A stretch of DNA of 64,000 nucleotides from NCBI GenBank assembly GCA_038373885.1, contig JAWZYV010013571.1, forward strand, positions 44,696 through 108,695, written 5' to 3'. A model generated the notes under the pieces. The model was not told the origin of the DNA. It saw only the letters and a program-made list of their open reading frames with translations, and searched no databases. The position numbers and the translations under genes were made by a program. This document shows positions 12,945-24,130 of the stretch, one piece after another. How positions within the stretch are numbered: the first letter of the stretch is position 1; every line of letters starts with the position of its first letter. Source of the DNA: Cheiracanthium punctorium (Eukaryota; Arthropoda; Arachnida; Araneae; Cheiracanthiidae).

Positions 12945-13139
12945 ACTGTGTACCGGAGATTAAAGGCTTTGCCTCTTGTGCTCCAAAATATGTTCTGCGC
13001 TACATTTCGTTAATCAGTGGACGCATTATTTTCACTCAGCACGTGACATCATATAGATTCAATCATTTAAGGCTAGAAGCAACTTGCGTTGTCATTTTAT
13101 CTTCTATCTGCTCCATTGCAAAATTTATTATGCCCAGTT

Positions 13140-13792
13140 GTACATTTTAATCCCCATTTAAAATGATTTAAACGGGAATTATTTTAATCAAGTCCAGTCC
13201 CAATGCCTGACTCCGAAAGTTGCCTGATATCGGTAAAGGGTACTATGCGTGTAGAGAAACTTTTTTAAGCCTTAAATGGTTGTCTGCATTATGCCTGGTG
13301 ACATAAGCATCAATAATTGGTTAAGGGAAACCTACGACGTTTTAATTATATCAAAACTGAATGCTCAACACCTAACATATCCGGTCTGTTTGTTATTCTA
13401 GGCAGATATAGGGCCTGAAAAACCGATTGCACAACTTTTGCATGGTAAACAGTTGTGCAATCGGTAATTTTTACCGCTGTATAATATACTCGAAAGAAAT
13501 GGACAGATCTTGTAAACTTAAGAATGTAAATCATGCACATAGACAGAAAAATAATCGGGGGTCCCAAAATGTGGCAAAGGGATTTTTCACAAAAAAATTG
13601 ATAATTGAATTCAATTAACAAAATTTCCATATTTCATTTCTGGGGGTGGGGGTAGGGGAATGTGCCAACAGCCCAATTCTTTTTACGACCCTGAAGTGAT
13701 TTCTGTAAAAATAATTTTGTAAATGATACCTAGCTAGCATAAACTTGCTTAAAATAATGCAAACGGGAATCATTTTAATCAAGTCATGCCTT
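13140..13792 (+). repeat. Direct repeat pair of about 50 bp, 594 bp apart
   Basis: The block aaacgggaattattttaatc + aagtc near 13170 recurs as aaacgggaatcattttaatc + aagtc near 13764, and the preceding sequence is also similar. Between them lies the hairpin at 13422-13465. These could be ends of one element or a local duplication. Confidence 0.5.
13422..13465. repeat. Perfect 15-bp hairpin
   Basis: accgattgcacaact (13422-13436) is exactly inverted at 13451-13465, with a 14-nt loop. It is not followed by a T-run in a gene context, so a terminator reading is not supported. Confidence 0.7.
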
Positions 13793-13799
13793 ATTTTGA

Positions 13800-15340
13800 A
13801 AAATAACTAGACACAAACCGAAATATTTTCATTTAACCGATTTTGTTAATACATAAAAGAAAAATTAACTTATTTTGATAATAATTTTAGAATATGCACA
13901 CATCTTGCCAAGACCAGATAAGTAACACTAGACGAATACTTAAAACAGGATCAAGGTATAATTACACAGTCTCGTAATTCCTTACATGTCTATCTCCTAC
14001 GTAAAGAGTATATAGCAACACATTAAAGTTTTCTGATCTAAAGTACTCTTAATGTAAGTGCATAAGTAATTCTTCCTTTTAAAGCACAACGAGGAATCTA
14101 CATGCTCCATATATTTACACCAGCACTTACCGCAAAAGAAATTTAAAATTTTGATATCGCCTTCCTAATTATGCAATGCATCGTTCTTTATAAACAGAGT
14201 CAGAATTTTTATACTCGATTTAAATTCTTTTACCGGTGTATGATAATACTCGAAGGAAAGGGAGCGCTCAGCGCCACTTGAATATTTCATGGCAGAAACT
14301 TTTATAAAGTTCCTTTTTCTGCAAGAAACTTTCCTCTGCAACTTGAGGCGTATGCATGATTTAGTTTCGTTGTAAAGTCGGGGAGTAAGAAAGCTGCTCT
14401 CATGTATCATTATGCACTCATTTAAATATCATTGCAGTCAAACTGATTTGGAAGCAGCTCTAGCTGTTATATATGGAATGATTTTAGAAGAGCTCTGTAA
14501 AAGCGTTTCTTAAAGAGTTCAGTAACTCGAATTAAATTGATTTTTATTCATTAAAAAAAGAGCAGCTTACGACTTGGGAGTCGTAAAGTAACGTCGCTCC
14601 CTCACGAAATGAATTTCGGGCGAATGCTTATGGAAGAAGCTGCCATGACATTTTCGGGATACGATTGTGTAATAGAAGACTACACATTACGCAATTACCT
14701 ATGTACAAGGAGCAGGAATTTTTTTTTAAAATACAAAACGCCGGATAATGCATTTTATTTAAAAGAATAAAATTTTAAAAAAGTGGTTGGTTATATTCCG
14801 CATGTTGACAGCTATGAAAATACACTCCGACACTTATAGCAAACAGTAACCTTTTAAAATGGTGCACTAGATTCTCGATTTACAGGGTTTCTTTTTAATG
14901 CGGTTTTACAACAATACAGTCTAAAATGGTGAAACACATTTTTCGACGTAGATTATACCAATGCGTAGGTGTAGTACTATTCTGTACTCAGAAATGCGTA
15001 AAGCGGTTAAAACCAGGAATTAGAAAACGGAATATATCCATTATTTGCTTAAGAATACCTTTTTTACGTTGTAATACTCGGAGCAAATCACCGCGTAAAA
15101 TGTGATTCCGGCCTCTGGGTGTCCCCATAATAGAATACAAACTTGGGGTGTTGCCCTGCCCCCCCAACAAAACATTCTATTCTTGTAATATATTGTTTAC
15201 ATTGCCAGTTTTCCACGTTTAACCGCAATGAAGAGCCGTTTCGTCCACCCCTATATTTTCTCTCGATATACTTTGTGGTTAGATTTGCGTCGACACTTTT
15301 CCGTCGCATATTTCAACACGGTGACCATGCATTCCATTGA
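13800..15340. other. No recognisable gene; one solo MITE-B end at 14782-14816
   Basis: At 14782-14816 the sequence aagtggttggttatattccg ... gacagctatg is a MITE-B right terminus without a visible partner. The open frames on both strands around 14988-15340 are overlapping and unrecognised. A short inverted repeat of tatagtatatata lies near 15395-15424. Confidence 0.45.
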
Positions 15341-15704
15341 GCTCATATATATACTATCTATAATTTGTAGGATATATAATTAGTAGGATGGTCTATAGTA
15401 TATATAAATTCTTATATATACTATCGACCACCGCCGTACCACGGGTATTGAATTTTGTGTATATAGGACTTGCAGTTTTTTTACAGGGCTTGAAAAAATT
15501 TCTCTCATACATTACGGCCTGTAGAGAGAAATATTTATGAATGTCGGATAGCCGTGGAGGCGGGGAAGAGAAAGATTAATATGCTGAAAGACACCAAGGT
15601 TTGCAATTTTTCACGATTTATCGCCAGGTTTGGAGACAAAAAATTGAACTTAGCTTGAGATACCTTCCAAATTTAGCTAAAAATTGTAAAACGCAACAGT
15701 TTAT

Positions 15705-15985
15705 TACAAAGGAGAAGGTATAGTTAGAATATTCCAGGAGAAGATTGAAAAGAAGTTTTAGTAGGCAATTTTAATGTAGATTTCAATTCAAAAGAGGTGT
15801 TTTATGGAACAGGAAAGACAAATACGGTACGCTTTCCAAACAGTATTTATGAAGGTGAAGTATAGTTAAAATATACCTGACGAAGATATTAAAACTGTTT
15901 TGTAGGCGATTTTACAGTGGATTTGGAATCCAAAGTAGTGTTTTATGGAACAAAGGAAGGAAAATGCGGCAAACTCAAGAGTAAT
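15705..15985 (+). repeat. Tandem duplication (141-bp period) with coding-like GDF-V-D motif
   Basis: Two adjacent units share gtatagttaaaata, gtaggcgatttta and gtgttttatggaaca blocks, with gtaggc at 15761 and 15902. In one frame unit 1 reads VLVGNFNVDFNSKEVFYGT and unit 2 reads FVGDFTVDLESKVVFYGT. That conservation suggests they were copied from coding DNA. A GDFN-D motif occurs in LINE endonucleases and elsewhere, but I cannot assign the family. Both frames end in stops. Confidence 0.5.
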
Positions 15986-17110
15986 GATACACTTTCCTAC
16001 TTAATGGTTTAATAAAAAAAAACGAGGCATGGGTTATGATGCGCATTTAATATATAGCAATTTATTGCGAACCAAAAATATAAAAGTTTACAGATCTTTA
16101 GCACTGCAGTGCAATTCCGTGTACGCCGGTATTTTTATTTTTATTTTTTTTTTTTCATTTAAAAAACTGCTCTCTTTTTATTTAATTTATAGTGTTTATT
16201 GCTGATATTGAGGTCGGATTTATTTTACAGTTAGGTGTTCATTGTTAGAGAAACATTTTATCAAGAGATGTTAGAGGAACTCGCATTAATTTCAGACAAT
16301 CGTAGCTTTACCACAACGACAATCAAGCAACCCCCGTCATTTGACCAGGCAGTCAATCCCTAGTATTAAAATTTAAATAAAAAAAATCCTATTAAAATAA
16401 ATGATTGTTATAGTTTAAATTTTCAAAAATAGTATTTATTTATTTATTTACTTTTTAGAAAGGTAGAAAAAAATTACTTTCTTCTAAGGCATAACAGTAA
16501 ATAATAGAAAAATATATGAACCGTTTTATTGGACTTTAACAGATTTTTTGTTTCACTTTTATTATGTGTGAAAATGTAGACCTTTAAAGATTAAAGATGT
16601 ACTATCAGATTAAAATTTAATGGAAATGGATATTAGTTAAGTTATTGGACTTGGAGGAATTTATATTTATAAAGTGATATTGGAAGTTTGAGTTTACCAG
16701 ACCTAAGACACACCGGATTTTTATCGACAAAAAAGTCTTTTTAACATTTATTGGGATGGGCGTTAAACAAAGAAATACGCCATTTGAAAAAAAATGCAGC
16801 TGGTTGAGAAATTTCTCTTAAACATCCATTACTAACTTCTGGTTCAATGTATTTCAATGGCAGAAACGGTAATACAAATGAAACTGTAGGTGTCGACATT
16901 TTCACAACAATGTTCTTCATTAAATGCCGGAGAAATGTAATAGCAAAATCTACGTTGCTGTTAGCTCAGTAGATTGTTACTAAAATGAAGTAAGTACGAA
17001 ATGCTCTTTCCCATGTTTCATTCTCCGTCGAAAGTTTTGATAAATTTACACGTCCGTACACTGCAAAAAATTTCAGACTCAAGTAATAACGGTATCTATA
17101 CTGGCAGCAG
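15986..17110. other. No recognisable gene
   Basis: Mostly A+T-rich. A 76-codon stop-free stretch on the minus strand (about 16750-16975, including LPLKYIEPEVSNGCLREI) has a less A+T-driven composition than its surroundings. I do not recognise it and it has no exon signals that I would trust. Confidence 0.4.

Positions 17111-17113
<3 letters not shown>

Positions 17114-17158
<45 letters not shown>
17114..17158. repeat. (AT)n microsatellite
   Basis: An uninterrupted AT dinucleotide run. The open frame across it encodes poly-Ile/Tyr and is an artefact. Confidence 0.95.
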
Positions 17159-17160
<2 letters not shown>

Positions 17161-17337
17161 GTGAATTTCATATTTGGTATATATACCGTAAAATATTTTA
17201 TAGTATATATAATGTAAAAATGTGTATATGCCGTAAAACTATATGGAACATAAAAATTACCGTAATTGGGATTTTGAACTAGCTATATATTATCTAACTG
17301 CGATAAAATGTTTTTATTGTTAACATTTCTTATTTTG

Positions 17338-17405
17338 TTAACCCCGGAATCGAACGCTCGACCTACGGAGCGATAAACGGACGCTCGTACGGAACATCAG
17401 ATGTT
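17338..17405 (-). repeat. tRNA-derived SINE fragment
   Basis: On the minus strand it contains GTCGAGCGTTCGATTCCG, an RNA polymerase III B-box-like/T-arm sequence, ending in ggggttaac. There is no acceptor stem or anticodon arm that folds, so it is not a functional tRNA gene. It is probably a SINE head. Confidence 0.5.
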
Positions 17406-18134
17406 GACATTTGGCGTGAAAAGGAAAAAAAAAATAGTGCTTATTTGAAGATGTTTTATACATTTGAATAAGATACATAAAAAGCACTTGTAAACATTAG
17501 AAGTTATAAATTTACATTCTACAGTTTATACTACTGTAACTAATATTTTACATATAGGTTCGTATTTTTCAAATATTGCACATTACATAATTGAAATAGA
17601 CTATTCTAAACATATCTGCAAATTAACGGAAACACGAGTGGCGGCAAAGGTACCAGAATATTATATCAACATAATAAACTACTTTTTGTAAGCACTATAA
17701 CATTAAACTTTTTTTTAGTAAAGTTATCTAGCCATTTGGCTACGTAATCATTTTGTTACTCTCTAATACCAGACTTGCTATTTGCAAAAAGTGGTTGTTA
17801 ATTTACCTGGAATTATTGCAGTTATGAATAATATACTTAAAATATTTCTGTTACACATACATTCTCTGTCGATCGACGTGTATTAAAGTTGATGTGACGC
17901 TGTTAGTTTTAGTTCCTTAACAGATTCAATCACCAAACAGCATTCCAGCTTTACAAAATCGGATACTATGTTTCATTTCACTATCCCAAAAGAACGCATT
18001 TCTTAAAAATTTCTTTATTCGAGTTCTTTTATTTTCCGAACTCTCAAAGCTTAATTTAACACGCACCAACAAACGTCAAGCGGAGCCTCCAAACTGCTTT
18101 TACAAAAAAGTCCTCGCTCTGAAATATTAAACAT
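17406..18134. other. No recognisable feature
   Basis: A+T-rich sequence with no open frame or repeat that I can support. Confidence 0.45.
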
Positions 18135-18370
18135 ATATTTAATGGTTCCACACGCAATGTATCGTGACCTCAACGAGCAACGTTGGGGGGGGGCAGAGAA
18201 AGAAGGGGGTTGAAATCTCATTTGGGGTTTGGGGAAAGGGAGAAATTCCCCTAAGTGTCTGTCGATTCATGGAAATTTCTCTAGTTGAATACAGTTATGT
18301 AAATTGGCATGTTTTTAATCGCTTATTACCGATTTCTATATCGCTTAATGCTTTGAAGTCAAACAAAAAT
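18135..18370 (+). repeat. Dispersed repeat, copy 1 (partner 20535-20720)
   Basis: acacgcaatgtatcgtgac, gggagaaattcccctaagtg and the block ending agttatgtaaattggcat recur in order, diverged, at 20535-20720. A G-run lies near 18186. The overlapping 85-codon open frame at 18164-18421 is probably chance. Confidence 0.6.
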
Positions 18371-18767
18371 TCGGTTTTAGATGCAAAAAGATGGGTTATG
18401 GGAAATATGGTTGTTCCTTAATGCATATTTTATTTTTCAATTTGAATATTTAAAACTAGAGAAAATAGTTTACAGGAATTATGAAGTATAATTCATGGAT
18501 GAATTGCATATGTTCAAATAATGCGTTTACCTATTTTTTAAAGTTAAGCAGTTATATTCTTGTAACCTAAAATTGCTATCGATTAACTGCAGTCACATTT
18601 GACGTAATTAACGCAATCTAAGGAAAAATCTATGGTACAAATGGTACGATGGTTAGTTTCATAAATCAAAAGACGAATGCGAGCTCAACACTCTGCCATT
18701 AAATGATGTTTCAGAGTCAATAGCAAAAGTTTATTGTAGAGATTTGTCCATGCATATTGCAATCTAT

Positions 18768-19199
18768 CAACACTTCCTAGATATAGAAAGCCTGAGAACA
18801 GAAGCTTTTACGTCTGCACTAGGTCTACTACGATGATGTCATCAAAGCATTACTTTCACAAAGTAAAACTATTTAAAATTTCTGGTGAATGATACAAATT
18901 TTAGAGATATCTTAAGTAGAAGATAAAAATTAAAGTACCTTTCTGATAGAAAATAATTTATTATGATCTATTTCTAAATCATATATTATCTATAATTAGT
19001 GATAGTTAAAATTTCTTATTGATAGTAAAATTAACTTTTTTATCGTAAATCATTAAAATGTTTTTTGCGGGAGTAAATTCACCACACACTTTGAATACTT
19101 TTACCTTTTGAAAATTAATGTATGATGACGTCATTTTAGTGGACGTAGTGATGACACAAAAGTTTCTGTTCTCAGGCATTGTATATCTAGGAGTTGTTG
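18768..19199. repeat. MITE-A copy, nearly complete
   Basis: The left end CAACACTTCCTAGATATAG and the right end tgtatatctaggagttgttg are inverted copies. The flanks aatctat and aatctgc look like a decayed 7-bp target duplication (five of seven match). The arms share aaaactatttaaaatttctg and ctcaggc/gcctgag blocks. A CRE octamer TGACGTCA lies at 19126-19133. Confidence 0.8.
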
Positions 19200-19464
19200 A
19201 ATCTGCACCACTAAAGAATTAAGGTTTTTATGTAAACCACCAACACGTGTTTTCGTCAGACAAACAATGAATAGCATTTTTTAGCAAATTAAGAGGTTCT
19301 TGAAGATAAAATAACATTCTGATTCATGATTTGCATTAAAAGAGTTAAATTTTAGAAATAAAAATAACATTGCTAATATTACATTTTATTGAAGAACACC
19401 AATAATTTGTAAGAGAATTCAGATAAAGTGTGACTATGAAATTAATGAACAGATGCGAAACGGA

Positions 19465-19694
19465 ACCACGGCCGACCGGATTATATGGTAGGTAAAGCGC
19501 CGTACTACGGTATCGGGTTCAACTCTCGGCGGTCGGGGTTCGATCCCCGAACGGGCGTGATTGTCATTTGTCCGTCCCTTCATAGGGGGCAACGCTGGTC
19601 CACCTACTAGGTGCCCCCATAATAAAGTGGCCAACAATTCCGGCCGTTGTTGCCAAAGCCTTCCAAGGTAGCGGCCGGCCATTGGAAAAAAAAA
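19465..19694 (+). mobile_element. tRNA-derived SINE with poly(A)-like end
   Basis: A G+C-rich island in A+T-rich flanks. It has a tRNA-like head (tggtaggtaaagcgccgtac) and an internal promoter B box GGTTCGATCCC at 19537-19547. A tRNA-unrelated body (atagggggcaacgctggtcc, ggccaacaattccggccgtt) follows, and then an A-run at 19686-19694. This order is standard for a pol III-transcribed SINE copied by a LINE. A clear target duplication is not visible. Confidence 0.7.
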
Positions 19695-20534
19695 TATTAG
19701 GACTTAATGCGCATATTTTAAGTCTAAAAAATTGTGTTGTACCTATAGCATGGCTAAGTCGTTTACGTCAAAGCTGTCGAAATATGTATTGATTTAATTA
19801 TTTTTCAAATATTAAAAATGAGCATAATATTAAAAAAATGAGCGTAATTTGAGTTTATTTAGAGCAAAGTATTATATTTACTTGAGAACCCATGTTATCC
19901 CTTCGGTTGTTGCTGAAGAAATAGGATTGGGAAATACTCAAAGATTTATCAATGTTTCTAGTCAATTTAATGTTAAATTTGGGTTATGACGCACATACAT
20001 GACTCCAAACAAGTTTAAAACAATTAAGCAAAAGAAAATATTAAAACATGAAGAAAATCTTCTATAATTAAATTTAATATATCTTTTAGCATTCGCAAAT
20101 ATCATTTTATTCAATAAAAACAGTTGCCAGATTGCAGTCTTGTTTCTATTATTCTAATAAACAAAGTTAGAAATTTAATCACACAAAATTAGAATAATTG
20201 GAGCGTCATATCGTTTATCATTTAAGTGGAAAAGTTATATTTCCTTAGCTGAAATTTCGCGGAGCATAATTATATCACTTCATTGATCTTTCATGCTCTA
20301 TTGATCAGTTTTATTATTCCATACAGTTAATAAATAATCCAATAAATCGGATAGACACAGAATAAAACCATACTTTGAATTATCTGAACATATTTTCCGA
20401 TAATGCGTTAATCTTCTTGAATTAGGCGTACTTGTGTTGTACGCTTTTCTCTATTTAATGAAACATGCACTGCAAAACACCAAGTGGCACCCTCCAATTA
20501 CTTACATAAAAAGTTAATGTAAAAAAATAAATGA

Positions 20535-20720
20535 ACCTCTAACGGTACACGCGATCTATCGTGACTTTTTATAGAGCAATAAACAAAAGCCTAATAGTTA
20601 CATCCCATTGGGAAAGAAGTGAATTCCCCTAAATGACTACTGTATCATAAGAAAATTTCTAGTAAACTTCAGTTATGCAAATTATGCGCACTTCTTTCTT
20701 TTATAAAATGGTTTTTTAAT
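20535..20720 (+). repeat. Dispersed repeat, copy 2 (partner 18135-18370)
   Basis: It shares with copy 1 the ordered blocks acacgcgatctatcgtgac, gggaaagaagtgaattcccc-taa and cttcagttatgcaaatt. The orientation is the same and the two lie 2.4 kb apart. There is no coding content. Confidence 0.6.
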
Positions 20721-22654
20721 GCGTCGTAATATGAAGCTTTTAAAAATATCATGCTTTTTTTCTGTAAATCGGCGAACAAGTATTCCTTGTAATATTGAAA
20801 ATTCAATGAATTAAAAATATGATAAATATTAAAAACAATTTTGATATGCTCTTTCAAAAACGTTTATAGTTTGCTCAGGGCATGTATGTGTTTTCATTTT
20901 GATAATTACAATACACGGTGTTTCATAAACATAAGCATTAATTTATTTAGCCAGCGCTTTTCATTAGAACCTGTAGCAAAAAGAAAATTGGCCATCAATT
21001 AGTAAGTTTAAGAACACTAACTAACATAAAAAAGAGAAGAAAACGACATCCTAGCTTCACCTCAGAAATAAATGAAATATGGATGACAAAATTAAAGACA
21101 ATTTTTTGTGCTTCTTTACTTAGAAAGCATTTCGTATACAACATATTAAATTCATTTTCGTTTCGCTTATTGACCACCATTCCTTTAGTGGTACTTTGTC
21201 GTATAAATACGAAACAAACTGTTGTCGTTCACTAGACCTATGCTGATTTACATAAATTTCATTTCTCCGCCTAGTCTTTAGTTTTCATTAAAAGTAGCTT
21301 CTGTTTACGATTTTAATACTAATATAACTTCTTAAACATACATATTTTTTAAGATTTTATCACAACTGCCATCTAGTATTTTTTTTTTACCAGAAGACTA
21401 CACAAATACTATTTTCTGAATGCTAATTACTTTTACACTATTAGACAAATGGCGACAAAAAATCTTCCGGGGAAAATCGTTCAAGTTAAAAAACTGTCTT
21501 ACGTTTAGCGTTATTTCTTTTTAAATTATTATCTTCCAATGTTTCCCGTCCCATTTAAAAATAGTTTATATGAACATATTTATATACGGAATAATTACGA
21601 GATTTACGTGATTATCGCTCATTCACACGTATCGCGTGAGTTCGGGGTATTACTGTATTAAAATCATGAAAGACAACGTCACAATAATAAAAATGAACGT
21701 GTCAGGAAAGTGTTATACGTCACAAAGCTATTCGAATAAGGCTTTTACCCTTTTTTCCCCCCGTTCTTTATTATAACTTTCAAAAGGATAACTTAAAAGA
21801 GGAAGTGATATTCAAGGGCCGACAAAAATTTCCCACAAGGTCACTGTAATGGTAATTGAGTGAATGGTTTATTGGGTGAATTTAAACACCGGGGTTTGTT
21901 TAATATATATTCGTAATATCATATATAGGTTTTTATCTACCACTATCTTCTAAAAGGTCTTTATAAAATTAAAATTTCCATTTATTTCGCTTACCGGATA
22001 GCTGATGAAAACTCTAAAAATTACCTTTTCTTAAAATAGCGTGAATGTTAGCATGTATGCATGCAAGGAACGTCCACCCAACGAATTGCTTGATTTACGT
22101 TCGTACATCTGACAGGGCTTCATGTTTGCACTAAACGTGTTTCTGTTTTTGTAGCAATTAAACAGGATAAAGCTTATTTGATATCAATTCGACATTATGT
22201 ATTTAATGTTTGAACACTTCTAATTGAAAACGAGGAACAAGCGCACATTCCTGAAAACTTTGAGAAGTAGCATAAACAAATTTAAGTTAACAGATAAATT
22301 CTTACTTAATAATCTAAAGTGAAGTCGAATGGTATTAGGATTATTTAAGAGCTTACATAAGTTTAAAAAATAAGAAAATTTCTTTCCAGGTAATAAATAT
22401 TTTATGGGGAATGTGAAGGAAGCAGTAATGTGTATTTTAAAAAATAATTAAATAGTATTTATAAAACATAATTGATACGTATAAAGTTACCAGAGGTAAC
22501 ACAGGTTTAAAATATGAAGAAGAACAAAACCTATTATCTGTGCCTAGTATTAATGCCTTACAAACTACAAAATCATGCAATACAAAATAACGCTTTTATG
22601 TGTCCCAATAGAATTTTGTTAAAATCCCCATTACTGTGGCAAAAACTTCTTCAG
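20721..22654. other. No recognisable gene
   Basis: A+T-rich. The short minus-strand open frames at 20669-21180 are unrecognised. No repeat family was assigned. Confidence 0.45.
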
Positions 22655-22780
22655 AAAAGCAAAATTTCTTTCTAATTATCTCCATTACACCGTTCTACTT
22701 CTTTACCTTCCCTAGAGTGCTTTTAATCTTGAAAGATTAATCATTAAGCCAGAAGTTTATTTCAGTCTTAAAGCATTATT
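22655..22780 (+). repeat. Dispersed repeat R2, degenerate copy
   Basis: It contains gagtgcttttaatcttgaaa + gattaatcattaagcc, matching the core of R2 copies at 26570, 33545 and 36340. Confidence 0.5.
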
Positions 22781-22832
22781 TTCTCTATGCTCCTTCATCC
22801 ACGTCAATGTTCTTACCTTACGTAATAATATA

Positions 22833-23385
22833 AGGGGTGTCCCAAAATTTACACAAGATTTAAATTAAATTGAAAAGTAATTAATTTAGTGTTCGTAACC
22901 TAAAAAGGGAAAAAGTTTGATGGCAGGCAGTTTAGGGTTAGTAAAATTACTCCACTTTACGAAAGAACAGCGTGTTTTCATTGCTGAAATATTTCAAAAA
23001 TAATGGAAGTTTGATTCATGATAATTTTGATGATGAATGACAAGAAAGACCGCGTGAGTTAACATCACTGGACTTCTTTCTTTGGGGTTAATTGAAGTCA
23101 AAGTTCTATGTAAAAGAAGCCCACAGCCACCCGTGCAAGAGAATGTGCGGAGGTGTCAACGGTGCATTAGCGAAATTCAGCCACATTTATTTGAAACGGT
23201 CAAAGAAAATTTGGACAAAAGAGCGCGAAAGTGACAGCCAGGCCGTGGAGGTCATTTGCTCAATGTGATATTCTATTCATACCCCCACCCTTTGTATTTT
23301 TTGATTCAATCAAAAAGAAAATACAATTTAAATAAAACTGTGTTTTCTACTTAATTCAGATCTTACGTAATTATTGGGACATCCA
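22833..23385 (+). pseudogene. Internally deleted mariner-like element
   Basis: The left end ggggtgtcccaaaatttac and the inverted right end (minus strand ggatgtcccaataattac) form TIRs next to TA. Inside are two pieces of a mariner/IS630-type transposase: an N-terminal FTKEQRVFIAEIFQK near 22960-23000, then directly LTSLDFFLWG-stop-LKSKFYV near 23060-23115. The latter is the DFFLWG block that precedes the C-terminus in these transposases. The terminal GGHLLNVIF-like block follows near 23250. The catalytic centre between them is missing, so about half the usual length is gone. Non-autonomous and dead. Confidence 0.75.
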
Positions 23386-24023
23386 CGTAATAACCGAGAC
23401 ACCTTTTACTTGCAGGCAGCTATCTATGTACTTGTAGGCGGACTCAATGCGCATTTACTAAAAACTGAAAGAACAGTATTTATGTAATCGTAATCGTACA
23501 GAATTTCATTTTATTAATTTTTCCGAATTCAGAAAAAGCTAATACTGATAAAAAATGTACATGCGCGAAGTTTAAAATTTAAAAGTTGGATAAAAATAAG
23601 CAAGCATCAAAGTAAGCGGTGAGAGCTTATAAAGAATTTTAAGCATAAAGTTTGCCAATGTGTCTTATAAATATTTAGGGTAGTAGCATCCATACTAAGA
23701 CATTTTAACTGTTTAGCAAGCGACTGTTATTTTTTAAAAGAAAATTACCTTCAGGATATTCTACAACTTATAATCAATTTGTATATGTTTTTTGTATTAA
23801 AAGAAAGGTTTTAAACTACCTTACATATCCTAAAGTTCAATTTAACAACCAGTTTTATATCTAAACTAGCCAGACCATCTCAGTCATGGTAACCGTTCGT
23901 AGAAGCATGTCCCTGTCCATATGGTTAGCCTGACGCAGGATGCTTGTACTGTAGTTCCGCAAGAACGCTCGGTCTTCACATTTTCAAACAACTTACGAGA
24001 TAACTTTTATCCCCTTTTTGAGT

Positions 24024-24085
24024 CAGTGGCGTATTTAAGGGGGGGGGGTTCGATGGGGGTGAACCCTCCCCCCCTCCCTGGAAAT
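24024..24085 (+). repeat. Transposon-end-like G/C-run hairpin
   Basis: cagtggcgtatttaagggg... runs into a long G-run, then ttcgatgggggtgaaccc and a C-run, so the G and C runs are inverted. CAGTGGCGTA followed by a G-run is a frequent start of small hAT-like or PIF-like elements in invertebrates (family inference). No matching far end was found. Confidence 0.35.
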
Positions 24086-24130
24086 GTAAAGCAGTTATTA
24101 AGAAACAGCTCTTTTAAAACATTTATATTA

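Noticed and set aside
13422..13465. Rho-independent terminator
   Set aside because: Eukaryotic context, no T-run after the stem and no gene upstream.
16748..16975. Minus-strand 76-codon stop-free stretch as an exon
   Set aside because: No recognisable domain and no convincing splice sites; kept only as a remark.
17001..17282. 93-codon frame with Ile/Tyr repeats
   Set aside because: It is created by the (AT)n microsatellite; there is no gene context.
19530..19560. Functional tRNA gene at the B box
   Set aside because: No foldable acceptor stem or anticodon arm at tRNA spacing, and the body and A-run mark a SINE.
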